Source: W11650 sp963545585 (GTDB lineage: Bacteria; Bacillota; Clostridia; Lachnospirales; Vallitaleaceae). From it: a stretch of 7,043 nt of DNA. The DNA is taken from NCBI GenBank assembly GCA_963545585.1, contig CAUUKX010000098.1, forward strand, positions 1 to 7,043. The letters run 5' to 3'. The notes below the pieces were generated by a model that worked only from the letters and a program-made list of their open reading frames with translations, was not told the origin of the DNA and did not search any database. The position numbers and the translations under genes are program-made. Position 1 is the first letter of the stretch. Every line of letters begins with the position of its first letter. Positions 1 to 6,038 of this stretch are shown piece by piece.

Positions 1-732
1 GCAGCGCTCAATGCCGATTTATGTGAGATTTATACAGATGTGGACGGCGTTTACACGGCTGACCCCAGAGTGGTTCCGGATGCTCGCAAGATTGAGGAGA
101 TTACCTACGATGAAATGCTGGAACTGGCTTCGCTGGGGGCTAAGGTGCTGCACAACCGTTCGGTTGAATTGGCTAAAAAGTATAAGGTCAATTTGGTGGT
201 GCGTTCCAGTCTGAATAATCATAGCGGAACTTATGTTAAGGAGGAAACAAAAGTGGAAAGAATGTTGATCAGCGGCGTGGCAAGCGATGCCAATGTTTGC
301 CGGCTGGCGGTATCAAATATTAAGGACGAGCCAGGAAAAGCGTATGCAATTTTCTCCCTGCTGGCCAGAAACAATGTCAATGTGGATATTATCCTGCAGT
401 CAATCGGCCGGGCGGATAAGAAAGATATTTCCTTTACGGTTGAAAAGAAGGACAAAGACGAGGCTATTCGCCTGTTGCAGGAGCATCAGACGACAATTGG
501 CTTTGAAACGATTGAGGCCGAGGACAATATCGCCAAGGTATCCATCGTCGGCGCGGGAATGGCGGCTAATGCCGGCGTAGCGTCCAAGATGTTTGAAGCG
601 CTTTATGATGCGGGTGTTAATATCAATATGATTTCCACCAGTGAGATTAAGATTTCGGTGCTGGTCAGTGCCGAGGACGAAGAGAAAGCCGTGACGGCGA
701 TTCACAATGCTTTTTTCCGCAAGGAGAAATAA
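1..732 (+). CDS. lysC: Aspartokinase (aspartate kinase), LysC type, 3' part only
   Basis: Aspartokinase phosphorylates L-aspartate with ATP, the first step to lysine, threonine, methionine and diaminopimelate in the cytoplasm. The frame is open from base 1 and yields 243 residues before TAA at 730-732. The family is about 400 residues long, so roughly 160 N-terminal residues, including most of the kinase fold, lie outside the window. Visible are the end of the kinase domain (TDVDGVYTADPRV at residues 12-24, then EMLELASLGAKVLH, a hallmark of the family) and two ACT-type regulatory domains from about residue 85. The second contains VSIVGAGM and the conserved ISTSEIKISVLV. There is no homoserine dehydrogenase fusion, so it is monofunctional. 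Feedback inhibition by lysine and/or threonine through the ACT domains is known for the family, but the effector cannot be told here. An ATG-start reading from base 40 would be artificial: that codon is the internal GTG in TDVDG. A terminator follows 31 bases after the stop. Confidence 0.97.
   Translation, partial: AALNADLCEIYTDVDGVYTADPRVVPDARKIEEITYDEMLELASLGAKVLHNRSVELAKKYKVNLVVRSSLNNHSGTYVKEETKVERMLISGVASDANVCRLAVSNIKDEPGKAYAIFSLLARNNVNVDIILQSIGRADKKDISFTVEKKDKDEAIRLLQEHQTTIGFETIEAEDNIAKVSIVGAGMAANAGVASKMFEALYDAGVNINMISTSEIKISVLVSAEDEEKAVTAIHNAFFRKEK
238..244 (+). promoter_or_regulatory. Internal Shine-Dalgarno for the aspartokinase beta subunit
   Basis: AAGGAGG is fully complementary to the anti-Shine-Dalgarno core of 16S rRNA. 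It is placed 8 bases before GTG 253 and 17 bases before ATG 262, so the spacing favours GTG. It lies inside the coding frame of the alpha chain, where it encodes part of Lys-Glu-Glu. Confidence 0.65.
253..732 (+). CDS. Probable aspartokinase beta subunit from an internal in-frame start
   Basis: Within the aspartokinase gene, a perfect AAGGAGG lies 8 bases before an in-frame GTG at 253, with ATG at 262 as a second option. Translation from 253 gives 159 residues that hold both ACT domains and no kinase domain. In Bacillus subtilis aspartokinase II and Corynebacterium glutamicum LysC, an internal start at the equivalent place makes a separate beta subunit of about 160-170 residues that assembles with the full-length alpha chain in an alpha2-beta2 enzyme. 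Length, position just before the ISGVASD segment, and the strong ribosome binding site all agree with that arrangement. It could instead be a chance purine run encoding Lys-Glu-Glu, but the spacing is ideal. Expression of the short form is inferred, not shown. Confidence 0.68.
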   Translation: MERMLISGVASDANVCRLAVSNIKDEPGKAYAIFSLLARNNVNVDIILQSIGRADKKDISFTVEKKDKDEAIRLLQEHQTTIGFETIEAEDNIAKVSIVGAGMAANAGVASKMFEALYDAGVNINMISTSEIKISVLVSAEDEEKAVTAIHNAFFRKEK

Positions 733-763
733 AGCAAGCGCTAGTTTTAATAGTTTTAAACTT

Positions 764-809
764 AACAAGACCTATTCCTTTAAAGATAAGGAATGGGTCT
801 TGTTTTGTT
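764..809 (+). terminator. Rho-independent terminator of the aspartokinase transcript
   Basis: Arms 764-780 and 788-804 form a 17-bp stem with a single G-U pair (T773/G795), closed by a 7-base loop (TAAAGAT). The end of the 3' arm runs into the T-rich tract TTTTGTT at 803-809. The terminator begins 31 bases after the aspartokinase stop and should insulate the next gene from read-through. Confidence 0.92.
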
Positions 810-850
810 AGAAAAGATGAGGAGAATATAATAAAGCATTGCCAATAGTG

Positions 851-879
851 TTAACAAAAGATAATCAAAAATATATAAA
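851..879 (+). promoter_or_regulatory. Candidate sigma-A promoter P1 (distal)
   Basis: TTAACA at 851-856 and TATAAA at 874-879 are separated by exactly 17 bases; each matches the vegetative consensus at 5 of 6 positions. Such matches arise by chance in AT-rich DNA, but the same unit recurs 74 bases downstream with identical spacing, which raises confidence. It lies after the aspartokinase terminator and reads toward the glycosidase gene. Confidence 0.5.
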
Positions 880-915
880 AATAGCAAAATAAAAAAGCAA
901 AAATGTAGAAAAGTT

Positions 916-929
916 GGAAAACGCTTGAC
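916..929. promoter_or_regulatory. Candidate LacI/CcpA-type operator over the P2 -35 box
   Basis: The core AAACGCTT (919-926) fits the AAnCGnTT pattern with central CG that LacI-family proteins recognise. The 14-base window GGAAAACGCTTGAC matches a typical cre site, TGAAAACGCTTTCA, at 10 of 14 positions, with the mismatches in the outer parts. It shares TT with the -35 hexamer, so a bound protein would block RNA polymerase. The binder could be CcpA or the LacI-family protein encoded at 6039-7043; neither is proven. Confidence 0.4.
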
Positions 930-953
930 GAAAGATAATAAAAAATATATTAT
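925..953 (+). promoter_or_regulatory. Candidate sigma-A promoter P2 (proximal)
   Basis: TTGACG at 925-930 and TATTAT at 948-953 have a 17-base spacer; each hexamer matches consensus at 5 of 6 positions. The expected start is near 960, leaving a leader of about 175 bases before ATG 1135. The -35 box overlaps a LacI-type AAACGCTT core and the -10 box is one arm of a 9-bp dyad, so this promoter is the more likely target of regulation. Confidence 0.6.
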
Positions 954-956
954 CTT
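932..956. repeat. 9-bp inverted repeat spanning the P2 spacer and -10 box
   Basis: AAGATAATA (932-940) and TATTATCTT (948-956) are perfect reverse complements separated by 7 bases. The right arm contains the TATTAT -10 hexamer. P1 has the left arm (with one changed base) but not the right, so the dyad is specific to P2. It may be a repressor operator; a hairpin this AT-rich would be weak as RNA, and most of it lies upstream of the expected start. Confidence 0.55.
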
Positions 957-1005
957 ACATAAGAGATAAATTAGAAATGCAAAAAAATATAAAAATGATT
1001 TAGAA

Positions 1006-1019
1006 AAGGAAGGAGGAAA
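1006..1019 (+). promoter_or_regulatory. Orphan Shine-Dalgarno-like tract in the leader
   Basis: The purine run AAGGAAGGAGGAAA contains AGGAGG (1011-1016), as strong as any ribosome binding site here, yet no ATG, GTG or TTG follows at a usable distance. An ATA at 1023 would open only a 25-codon frame. It sits about 120 bases before the real start. Known parallels are leader Shine-Dalgarno elements that stabilise mRNA by binding ribosomes, as in cry3A of Bacillus thuringiensis. It may also be a chance purine run. Confidence 0.35.
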
Positions 1020-1051
1020 TTTATACTAAAACAAAATAATTTGTTATGTTT

Positions 1052-1076
1052 TTGTTTACAAAAAGTTGTTTACAAA
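1052..1076 (+). repeat. Two TTGTTTACAAA repeats, 14 bp apart, each a short palindrome
   Basis: The 11-base word occurs at 1052-1062 and 1066-1076. Each copy is itself a dyad of the form TTGT-TT-ACAA; with the T at 1051 the first extends to 5-bp arms. The pair sits in the leader, about 60-80 bases before the glycosidase start. A tandem protein-binding site is possible; function is unknown. Confidence 0.5.
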
Positions 1077-1122
1077 TATTCGAAGAACTGTAAGCAATGA
1101 AAGAAATTATGATTCAAGATTT

Positions 1123-1128
1123 AAGGAG
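1123..1128 (+). promoter_or_regulatory. Ribosome binding site that fixes the glycosidase start
   Basis: AAGGAG lies 6 bases before ATG 1135. The reading frame is open a further 23 codons upstream to a TTG at 1066, but that TTG has no ribosome binding site and would put a long charged extension before the signal peptide. A TTG at 1132 directly before the ATG is a less likely alternative. Confidence 0.9.
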
Positions 1129-1134
1129 AAATTG

Positions 1135-4100
1135 ATGAAAAAGCACTTAAACTGGAAGAAAAAGACGAATAAAATAGTATCCTTACTATTAGCGGTGCTG
1201 CTTTTGGCAGGAACTTTTGCTAATAATGCTTATGCGGTCAAGGTCAGAGAAAATGAAGAATATAAAGCCGGCTTGACTTTAAGGCCAATCTCGGAGATGT
1301 TTTATTTGGATAAAATCTTAGAATGGAAAGCCTGGAAAAGCCCAGACGATAATTTAAACCGGGCCAGTGTGCCGCTTAGGGAGAGGTTTACCGGTCATGT
1401 GGTCAATCCTCTGGCCAGCGCCGAAGCCAAGGTGCAGTCAGTGCCGCTGATGAACTCCAAAAATGATGAGGACAACTCGGTCAACGGCGATGAGTTTGAT
1501 TGCTTTGCTTTTGATTTTTGGCAATATGTTGATCAAATGGTCTTTTGGGATGGCCCGATTCCGACCGCCGATGTAATTGATGCCGGTCATAGAAATGGGG
1601 TGCCGGTTTATGGCACTTTGTTTTTTAACTGGTCAAGTTCAGCGTCTGATCGGGAAATTTTGAAAAAGTTTTTAACGAAGCAAATCGTTGATGGAAAAAC
1701 AATTTTTCCGGTAGCGGATAAACTGATTGATATGGTTGAATTCTATGGCTTTGACGGTTATTTTATCAATCAGGAAACTGATATGTTTGAGCCGTGGGGT
1801 GAAACCATGCGTGAATTTATGCTGTATGCACAGCGTAAAGCCAAAGAACGCAAAGGCCGGATTCGTTTTTCTTGGTATGACGCGATGTCAAACAGTGGTG
1901 ATAGATTTCATTACGATGGGGTAACGACCGGCAATGATTTTTTTGTCAAACCCTATGGTGCCGATCAGCAGTATGCCGCTGATGAGTTTTTTGCTAATTT
2001 TAACTGGTCAAGTGCGAAAAATGACAATACGGTCAGACATATGAAAGAAATCGGCCGTAATCCGTTTGATGCCTATGCCGGCTTTGAATTACAGCAAAGA
2101 AGCTATAACACGGGTATTAGTTATAGAAGTTTATTGGATGGAGAAGGGAAATTAAAGCTGTCAATCGGTCTTTATACGCCGGACTCGATTCGGGGAATGG
2201 CGGTTAGTCCAGAAGATTATCATGAACAGGAAAGAAACTTCTGGGTTGGTTTTGACGGCGATCCGACAACCAGCGGTGATTCTAACAGCAAGGGAAAGAT
2301 GTGGCGGGGAATTGCCCGATTTGTAGCCGATAAGTCGGCGGTGATGCAGCTGCCGTTTAATACCTATTTTAATACCGGACATGGCCGGCAATGGTTTATC
2401 GACGGACAAGTATCCAAAGATGCCGAATGGAACAGCCGTGGCGTGCAGGATATTCTGCCGACCTGGCGCTGGTGGATTCGGACAGAAACAGGAGCCGGAG
2501 AGGCACTAGCGGCCAAATATGACTTTACCGATGCTTATAACAGCGGCAATTCGATTCAGTTTTATGGGAGCCTGGAAAAGGACAATGCCAATCGGATTAT
2601 GCTGTACAGCACTCATTTGGGAACGGGAGCCGATACCAAGCTGAAGGTAGCCTATAAGGGCGGCAAAAACAGCAAAGCATATCTTGAACTGGGAACAGCC
2701 GAAGATTATGCGGAAGATGGATTCCATTCCTTTGAGTTGCCGCAGGCAGCAGATGAAAACTGGCAGACGGCGGAGATTGGCGTGGGTTCTTTGGCTGGTC
2801 AAACGATTCGTTCCATTCGGCTGCGTTTAGAAGCCACGGAAAATGAAGCGGATTACCGTTTTAACTTAGGCCAGTTGGCGCTGTATGACGATGGGGAAAA
2901 GCCGGAGAAAGTAGAAGATTTGCAGGCGGATGAGGTTATGTTCCGTACTTCTGCCAATGCCGAAGCAAGACTTTCCTGGACGCCGGTCAAAGATGCGGAA
3001 TATTATGAGGTTTATCAGGAAAACGCCGATGGAAGTAAAACCATCATCAATGCAACCTCCAGTCAATATTTTTATGCGGAAAAGATTTCGCGGACAGCTG
3101 ATATGACCGGAACAACACAAAAACTTTTTGTGGTAACGGTTGGCAAAAATGGTGTTAAATCTGACCCGGCAGAAATGATATTGGACTGGCAGATGGAAGT
3201 AGCAGATACCGATGCGCTGCCGAAGAAGAACCCGAATCTTTGCTTGGAAGCGGAAGTAACGGATAAATCACATGAAAATGATTCGGAACCGGCGCGTAAT
3301 GCTATCAACGGAACAATCAGCGGTAATACGGATAAGTGGTGTGCATCGGGAGCGTCTGGCTGGATGAGCATTGCTTTTCCAGAAGCAAAAACGGTGCGCC
3401 GGGTAGCGGTTTATCATGCCGAAGCCGGCGGTGAAGGCGCAATCATGAATACACGCGATTTCAGTATTCAGTATAAGGACAATAATGGCCAGTGGCAGAT
3501 TGCGCATAGTATTCGGGGCAATACTCAGGCGGTAACGGACTTTGATTTAAGCGAACCGATTACAGCTAAGGAATGGAAGCTGGATATTACGCGGGGCGAT
3601 ATGTCTCCGTGGACGGCAATTCGGATTTATGAATGGCAGATGTTTGAGCAGGCCAAGGACAATAAGACGAATTATATCCCAATGCGTTGGGTAGAGGCCA
3701 AGAATATGGCTGACGATCAATATCAGGTTACTTTCAAAAATATCGAAAAAGATATGGAAGTAAGAATTTATAAAGATAAGGATTTGACAGAACTCTTGGC
3801 GAAAAAAACAGCGGATCAAAAGGGCGATTTGGTATTTGACGACCTGACGCTGACGATTCCGGCTGGTGAAAAATACGGCAAGGTCTATTATGTGGCCAAA
3901 GCGGCAGGGATGCTGGACAGTATCCGCATGACTTTGATTTATCATAAGAAAGAAACAGAAATTAAAGAGATCGAGCTGGTAAAGATACCGGAAAAGAAAG
4001 TTTATGCCTTTGGCAGCCCGCTGCGGGTTGGCGATGGAAGATTGAAGCTGATTTATGAGGATAATTCGGAGCAGGAAATTGCACTTACCCCCAGTATGGT

Positions 4101-5919
4101 AAAAGGCTTTAACTCCAATTCTCCGACCGAGCAGGAACTGACCGTTGAGTACAAAGGTTTTACCGCGCCGCAGACTTTTACAGTAACAGTAAAGGCCAAG
4201 ACGGAAACAATGGCTGTTACGGGTTTAACGATTAAGGAAGAACCGAAAAAGAATTATTTCTTAAATGAACCGCTGGATTTGAGCGGCGGCAAGCTGGAAG
4301 TAATTTATGAAGATTTGGAAAAAGAAGTAATTACGATGACTGGTGCCGGCATTGAGGTCAGTGGTTTTGATTCGACCACAGAGGGCGAAAAGCAGTTGAC
4401 TTTTACTTATATGGATGCGCAGGCGGTTATGACGATTTATGTCAGCAAGAAAGAACCGGTCAACAAAGAAAAGTTACAGGAAACCATTGGTCAGGTTCGC
4501 CTCTTGATGGAAGAGGAAATGTTTGAAAAAGCGGAAGACGACTTGCAGCAGGATTTAAAAGCGGCGCTGGCCGCAGCGGTTGCTGTCTTTGAAGATGAGG
4601 ACGCAGACAAAGACCAGGTGGCAGAAGCAGTAGCTAACCTTCAGCAGGCGATTGACCGCTACCTGCAAAGAGTAATCAAGGGTGCTGAGCTGAAACAGGC
4701 TCCGGCTAAGACAGAATATGATTTTGGCGAAGAACTGGATCCGGATGGCGGCGTGGTAACGGTTACCTATGGCAATGGTCGGACGGAAGAGGTGCCAATG
4801 ACCAAGGGCATGATTCGGGGCTATGAGGCAGAAAAAGCTGGATATCAGACATTGACGGTAGTTTATGAAGGTTACTTGGCCGGAGAAATTAAGGTTCGGG
4901 TCAGAATTGAACAAACCGAAAAGATCAAAGCCCTGAAAGCGGCGATTGAAGCAGGCAAGGCGGCCAAAACCAGTCCGGAATATGAAAGAGCAAGTCGGTT
5001 GGCCAAAGAAGCGCTGGATAATATTCTCCGCCGAGCTGAACTTTTGGCGGAAGAAGGAGCGGATGAAAATACGCTGGCGCAGGTAATTCGCGAAATTGAA
5101 CAGGCAATTTTGGATTTGTCCAGAGAAATTGCACCGTTGGTACCGTATACGCCTTCGGAAAGCCAAGAACCGCAAACTCCGAGTTTCCCGATTCTTCCCG
5201 GTAAAAAAGAGGAAAGAATTGAAGATGAGAAAATTGCACAGGCTTCCGCAGAAACTTTACGGGCGCAGGAATTATCCAAGACACTGAGTCAGGAAGACGA
5301 TAAAAGCCGGATTATGGATTGGGCGGCGAAGAGGATTACCGATCGTCAGTTGATTCAAAGTCTGAGTGATACGGCATTGACGGAGTTGGCGGAAAATGTG
5401 GCAGCGAAGTTTAAAGACGAAGCCAAAACTAATTGGTACGCCAAGGAATTAAGTGCGGTTCAATTGATTGGCTTGGTAAATGGTTATGAGGATGGTACTT
5501 TTGGAGCGAATAAGGAAGTAACCGGTAAGGAATTGACGGCAATATTGCTGCGGGCAGCCGGAATGGCGCCGGCGAAAGGTGAAAAGGCCGGCGATTGGTT
5601 TGCTCCGTATTTACAGGCGGCGGAAAAAGCGGGCTTGCTGAAGAAAGTTTCCTTTGATTTAAGCAAAGGATTGACCCGGGAAGAGGTTGCAGCTTTAGCC
5701 TATGCTTTTGCAGAGCTTACCGGCAAGAAACCGTTGGCAGACGGAACGGAAGTGAAGTTTACGGATAAAGAAATGTTTAGTGCCGATTATGAGGAAGCAA
5801 TTACTTATCTGACACAAAACGAAATCCTAAAAGGCTATGAGGACGGCAGCTATCAGCCAAAAGTACCGGTGAAACGGTCGGAGGTTGCTGCGATTGTATA
5901 CCGTTTGCTGAAAAAATAG
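1135..5919 (+). CDS. Secreted, SLH-anchored endo-beta-N-acetylglucosaminidase (GH85), multidomain
   Basis: This 1594-residue protein is predicted to cleave the GlcNAc-GlcNAc bond in the core of N-glycans, outside the cell. A signal peptide (KKxxx-rich N-terminus, LLLAVLLLAG, cut after NAYA, residue 34) is followed by a GH85 domain at about 45-447. There GYFINQET (208-215) supplies the catalytic pair N212 (oxazoline-stabilising) and E214 (acid/base); WYDAM (247-251), H259 and FNW (289-291) fit other active-site positions. Then come a beta-sandwich (448-587), an FN3-like domain (590-690), an F5/8 type C or CBM32-like domain (701-839), an unrecognised beta domain (843-940), Ig-like group 3 domains (943-1022, 1026-1105, 1180-1260) alternating with FIVAR-like helical domains (1108-1179, 1262-1328), a Pro-rich linker (1333-1358), a charged helical stretch, and three SLH repeats (about 1434-1476, 1486-1533, 1540-1594) that should bind secondary cell-wall polymer. 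The gene appears monocistronic, with its own promoters and terminator. Family assignment is strong; the exact glycan specificity is inferred. Confidence 0.94.
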   Translation: MKKHLNWKKKTNKIVSLLLAVLLLAGTFANNAYAVKVRENEEYKAGLTLRPISEMFYLDKILEWKAWKSPDDNLNRASVPLRERFTGHVVNPLASAEAKVQSVPLMNSKNDEDNSVNGDEFDCFAFDFWQYVDQMVFWDGPIPTADVIDAGHRNGVPVYGTLFFNWSSSASDREILKKFLTKQIVDGKTIFPVADKLIDMVEFYGFDGYFINQETDMFEPWGETMREFMLYAQRKAKERKGRIRFSWYDAMSNSGDRFHYDGVTTGNDFFVKPYGADQQYAADEFFANFNWSSAKNDNTVRHMKEIGRNPFDAYAGFELQQRSYNTGISYRSLLDGEGKLKLSIGLYTPDSIRGMAVSPEDYHEQERNFWVGFDGDPTTSGDSNSKGKMWRGIARFVADKSAVMQLPFNTYFNTGHGRQWFIDGQVSKDAEWNSRGVQDILPTWRWWIRTETGAGEALAAKYDFTDAYNSGNSIQFYGSLEKDNANRIMLYSTHLGTGADTKLKVAYKGGKNSKAYLELGTAEDYAEDGFHSFELPQAADENWQTAEIGVGSLAGQTIRSIRLRLEATENEADYRFNLGQLALYDDGEKPEKVEDLQADEVMFRTSANAEARLSWTPVKDAEYYEVYQENADGSKTIINATSSQYFYAEKISRTADMTGTTQKLFVVTVGKNGVKSDPAEMILDWQMEVADTDALPKKNPNLCLEAEVTDKSHENDSEPARNAINGTISGNTDKWCASGASGWMSIAFPEAKTVRRVAVYHAEAGGEGAIMNTRDFSIQYKDNNGQWQIAHSIRGNTQAVTDFDLSEPITAKEWKLDITRGDMSPWTAIRIYEWQMFEQAKDNKTNYIPMRWVEAKNMADDQYQVTFKNIEKDMEVRIYKDKDLTELLAKKTADQKGDLVFDDLTLTIPAGEKYGKVYYVAKAAGMLDSIRMTLIYHKKETEIKEIELVKIPEKKVYAFGSPLRVGDGRLKLIYEDNSEQEIALTPSMVKGFNSNSPTEQELTVEYKGFTAPQTFTVTVKAKTETMAVTGLTIKEEPKKNYFLNEPLDLSGGKLEVIYEDLEKEVITMTGAGIEVSGFDSTTEGEKQLTFTYMDAQAVMTIYVSKKEPVNKEKLQETIGQVRLLMEEEMFEKAEDDLQQDLKAALAAAVAVFEDEDADKDQVAEAVANLQQAIDRYLQRVIKGAELKQAPAKTEYDFGEELDPDGGVVTVTYGNGRTEEVPMTKGMIRGYEAEKAGYQTLTVVYEGYLAGEIKVRVRIEQTEKIKALKAAIEAGKAAKTSPEYERASRLAKEALDNILRRAELLAEEGADENTLAQVIREIEQAILDLSREIAPLVPYTPSESQEPQTPSFPILPGKKEERIEDEKIAQASAETLRAQELSKTLSQEDDKSRIMDWAAKRITDRQLIQSLSDTALTELAENVAAKFKDEAKTNWYAKELSAVQLIGLVNGYEDGTFGANKEVTGKELTAILLRAAGMAPAKGEKAGDWFAPYLQAAEKAGLLKKVSFDLSKGLTREEVAALAYAFAELTGKKPLADGTEVKFTDKEMFSADYEEAITYLTQNEILKGYEDGSYQPKVPVKRSEVAAIVYRLLKK

Positions 5920-5970
5920 GATTTGGCTGGTATAAGGAGTTTAACAGCAAAAACAAAATAAAAAACTAAA

Positions 5971-6020
5971 CTAAAAAGCGCCGGTTGTTCTGGTAAAAAG
6001 AGAACAACTGGCGTTTTTAG
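5971..6020. terminator. Bidirectional intrinsic terminator between convergent genes
   Basis: Arms 5971-5991 and 6001-6020 pair through a GC-rich centre (CGCCGGTTGTTCT with AGAACAACTGGCG, one G-U pair), flanked by an A-run on the left and a T-run on the right, with G5978 bulged and a 9-base loop. Read forward, TTTTT ends the glycosidase transcript 51 bases after its stop. Read in reverse, the left A-runs become U-tracts that end the regulator transcript, whose stop is only 18 bases away. Confidence 0.92.
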
Positions 6021-6038
6021 TTGGTCTTAAACTGATTT

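Larger units (their letters stand above)
851..950 (+). repeat. Direct repeat: two copies of a 26-bp promoter unit, 74 bp apart
   Basis: Copy 1 (851-876) and copy 2 (925-950) agree at 23 of 26 positions by eye; they differ at 853/927, 856/930 and 866/940. The shared core is AAAGATAAT, one variable base, then AAAAATATAT. Both begin with the -35 hexamer and reach into the -10 hexamer in the same register. Flanks upstream of the repeat do not align well, so the duplicated or selected part is the promoter itself. Confidence 0.75.
733..1134 (+). other. AT-rich intergenic control region before the glycosidase gene
   Basis: These 402 bases carry no convincing protein gene. In order they hold the aspartokinase terminator, a promoter at 851-879, a near copy of it at 925-953, a LacI-type core at 919-926, a dyad at 932-956, a Shine-Dalgarno-like purine tract at 1006-1019, a repeated TTGTTTACAAA at 1052-1076, and the ribosome binding site at 1123-1128. 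If transcription starts near 960, the leader is about 175 bases long, which is enough for post-transcriptional control. I recognise no named riboswitch or T-box in it. Confidence 0.8.

Noticed and set aside
400..768. A 122-codon reverse-strand frame across the aspartokinase gene and its terminator.
   Set aside because: It is antisense to a clear conserved gene, has no recognisable protein features and overlaps the terminator stem.
999..1027. A third promoter-like pair, TTTAGA and TATACT with a 17-base spacer.
   Set aside because: The -35 match is only 4 of 6, the region is almost all A and T, and the pair is not part of the duplicated unit. It remains a weak alternative explanation for the purine tract lying in its spacer.
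1066..1134. N-terminal extension of the glycosidase from a TTG at 1066.
   Set aside because: No ribosome binding site at the TTG; it overlaps the repeated TTGTTTACAAA word and would place 23 extra residues before a normal signal peptide. ATG 1135 has AAGGAG at 6 bases.
733..1134. Possible riboswitch, T-box or CRISPR-like content in the long intergenic region.
   Set aside because: No conserved riboswitch core, no T-box sequence and no regularly spaced repeats. The only repeats are the promoter copies and the short palindrome pair.
4555..5175. A 206-codon reverse-strand open frame, with others at 4872-5284, opposite the glycosidase stalk.
   Set aside because: These are shadows caused by the biased codon composition of the Lys/Glu/Ala-rich stalk. 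The forward frame has clear domains and these have none.
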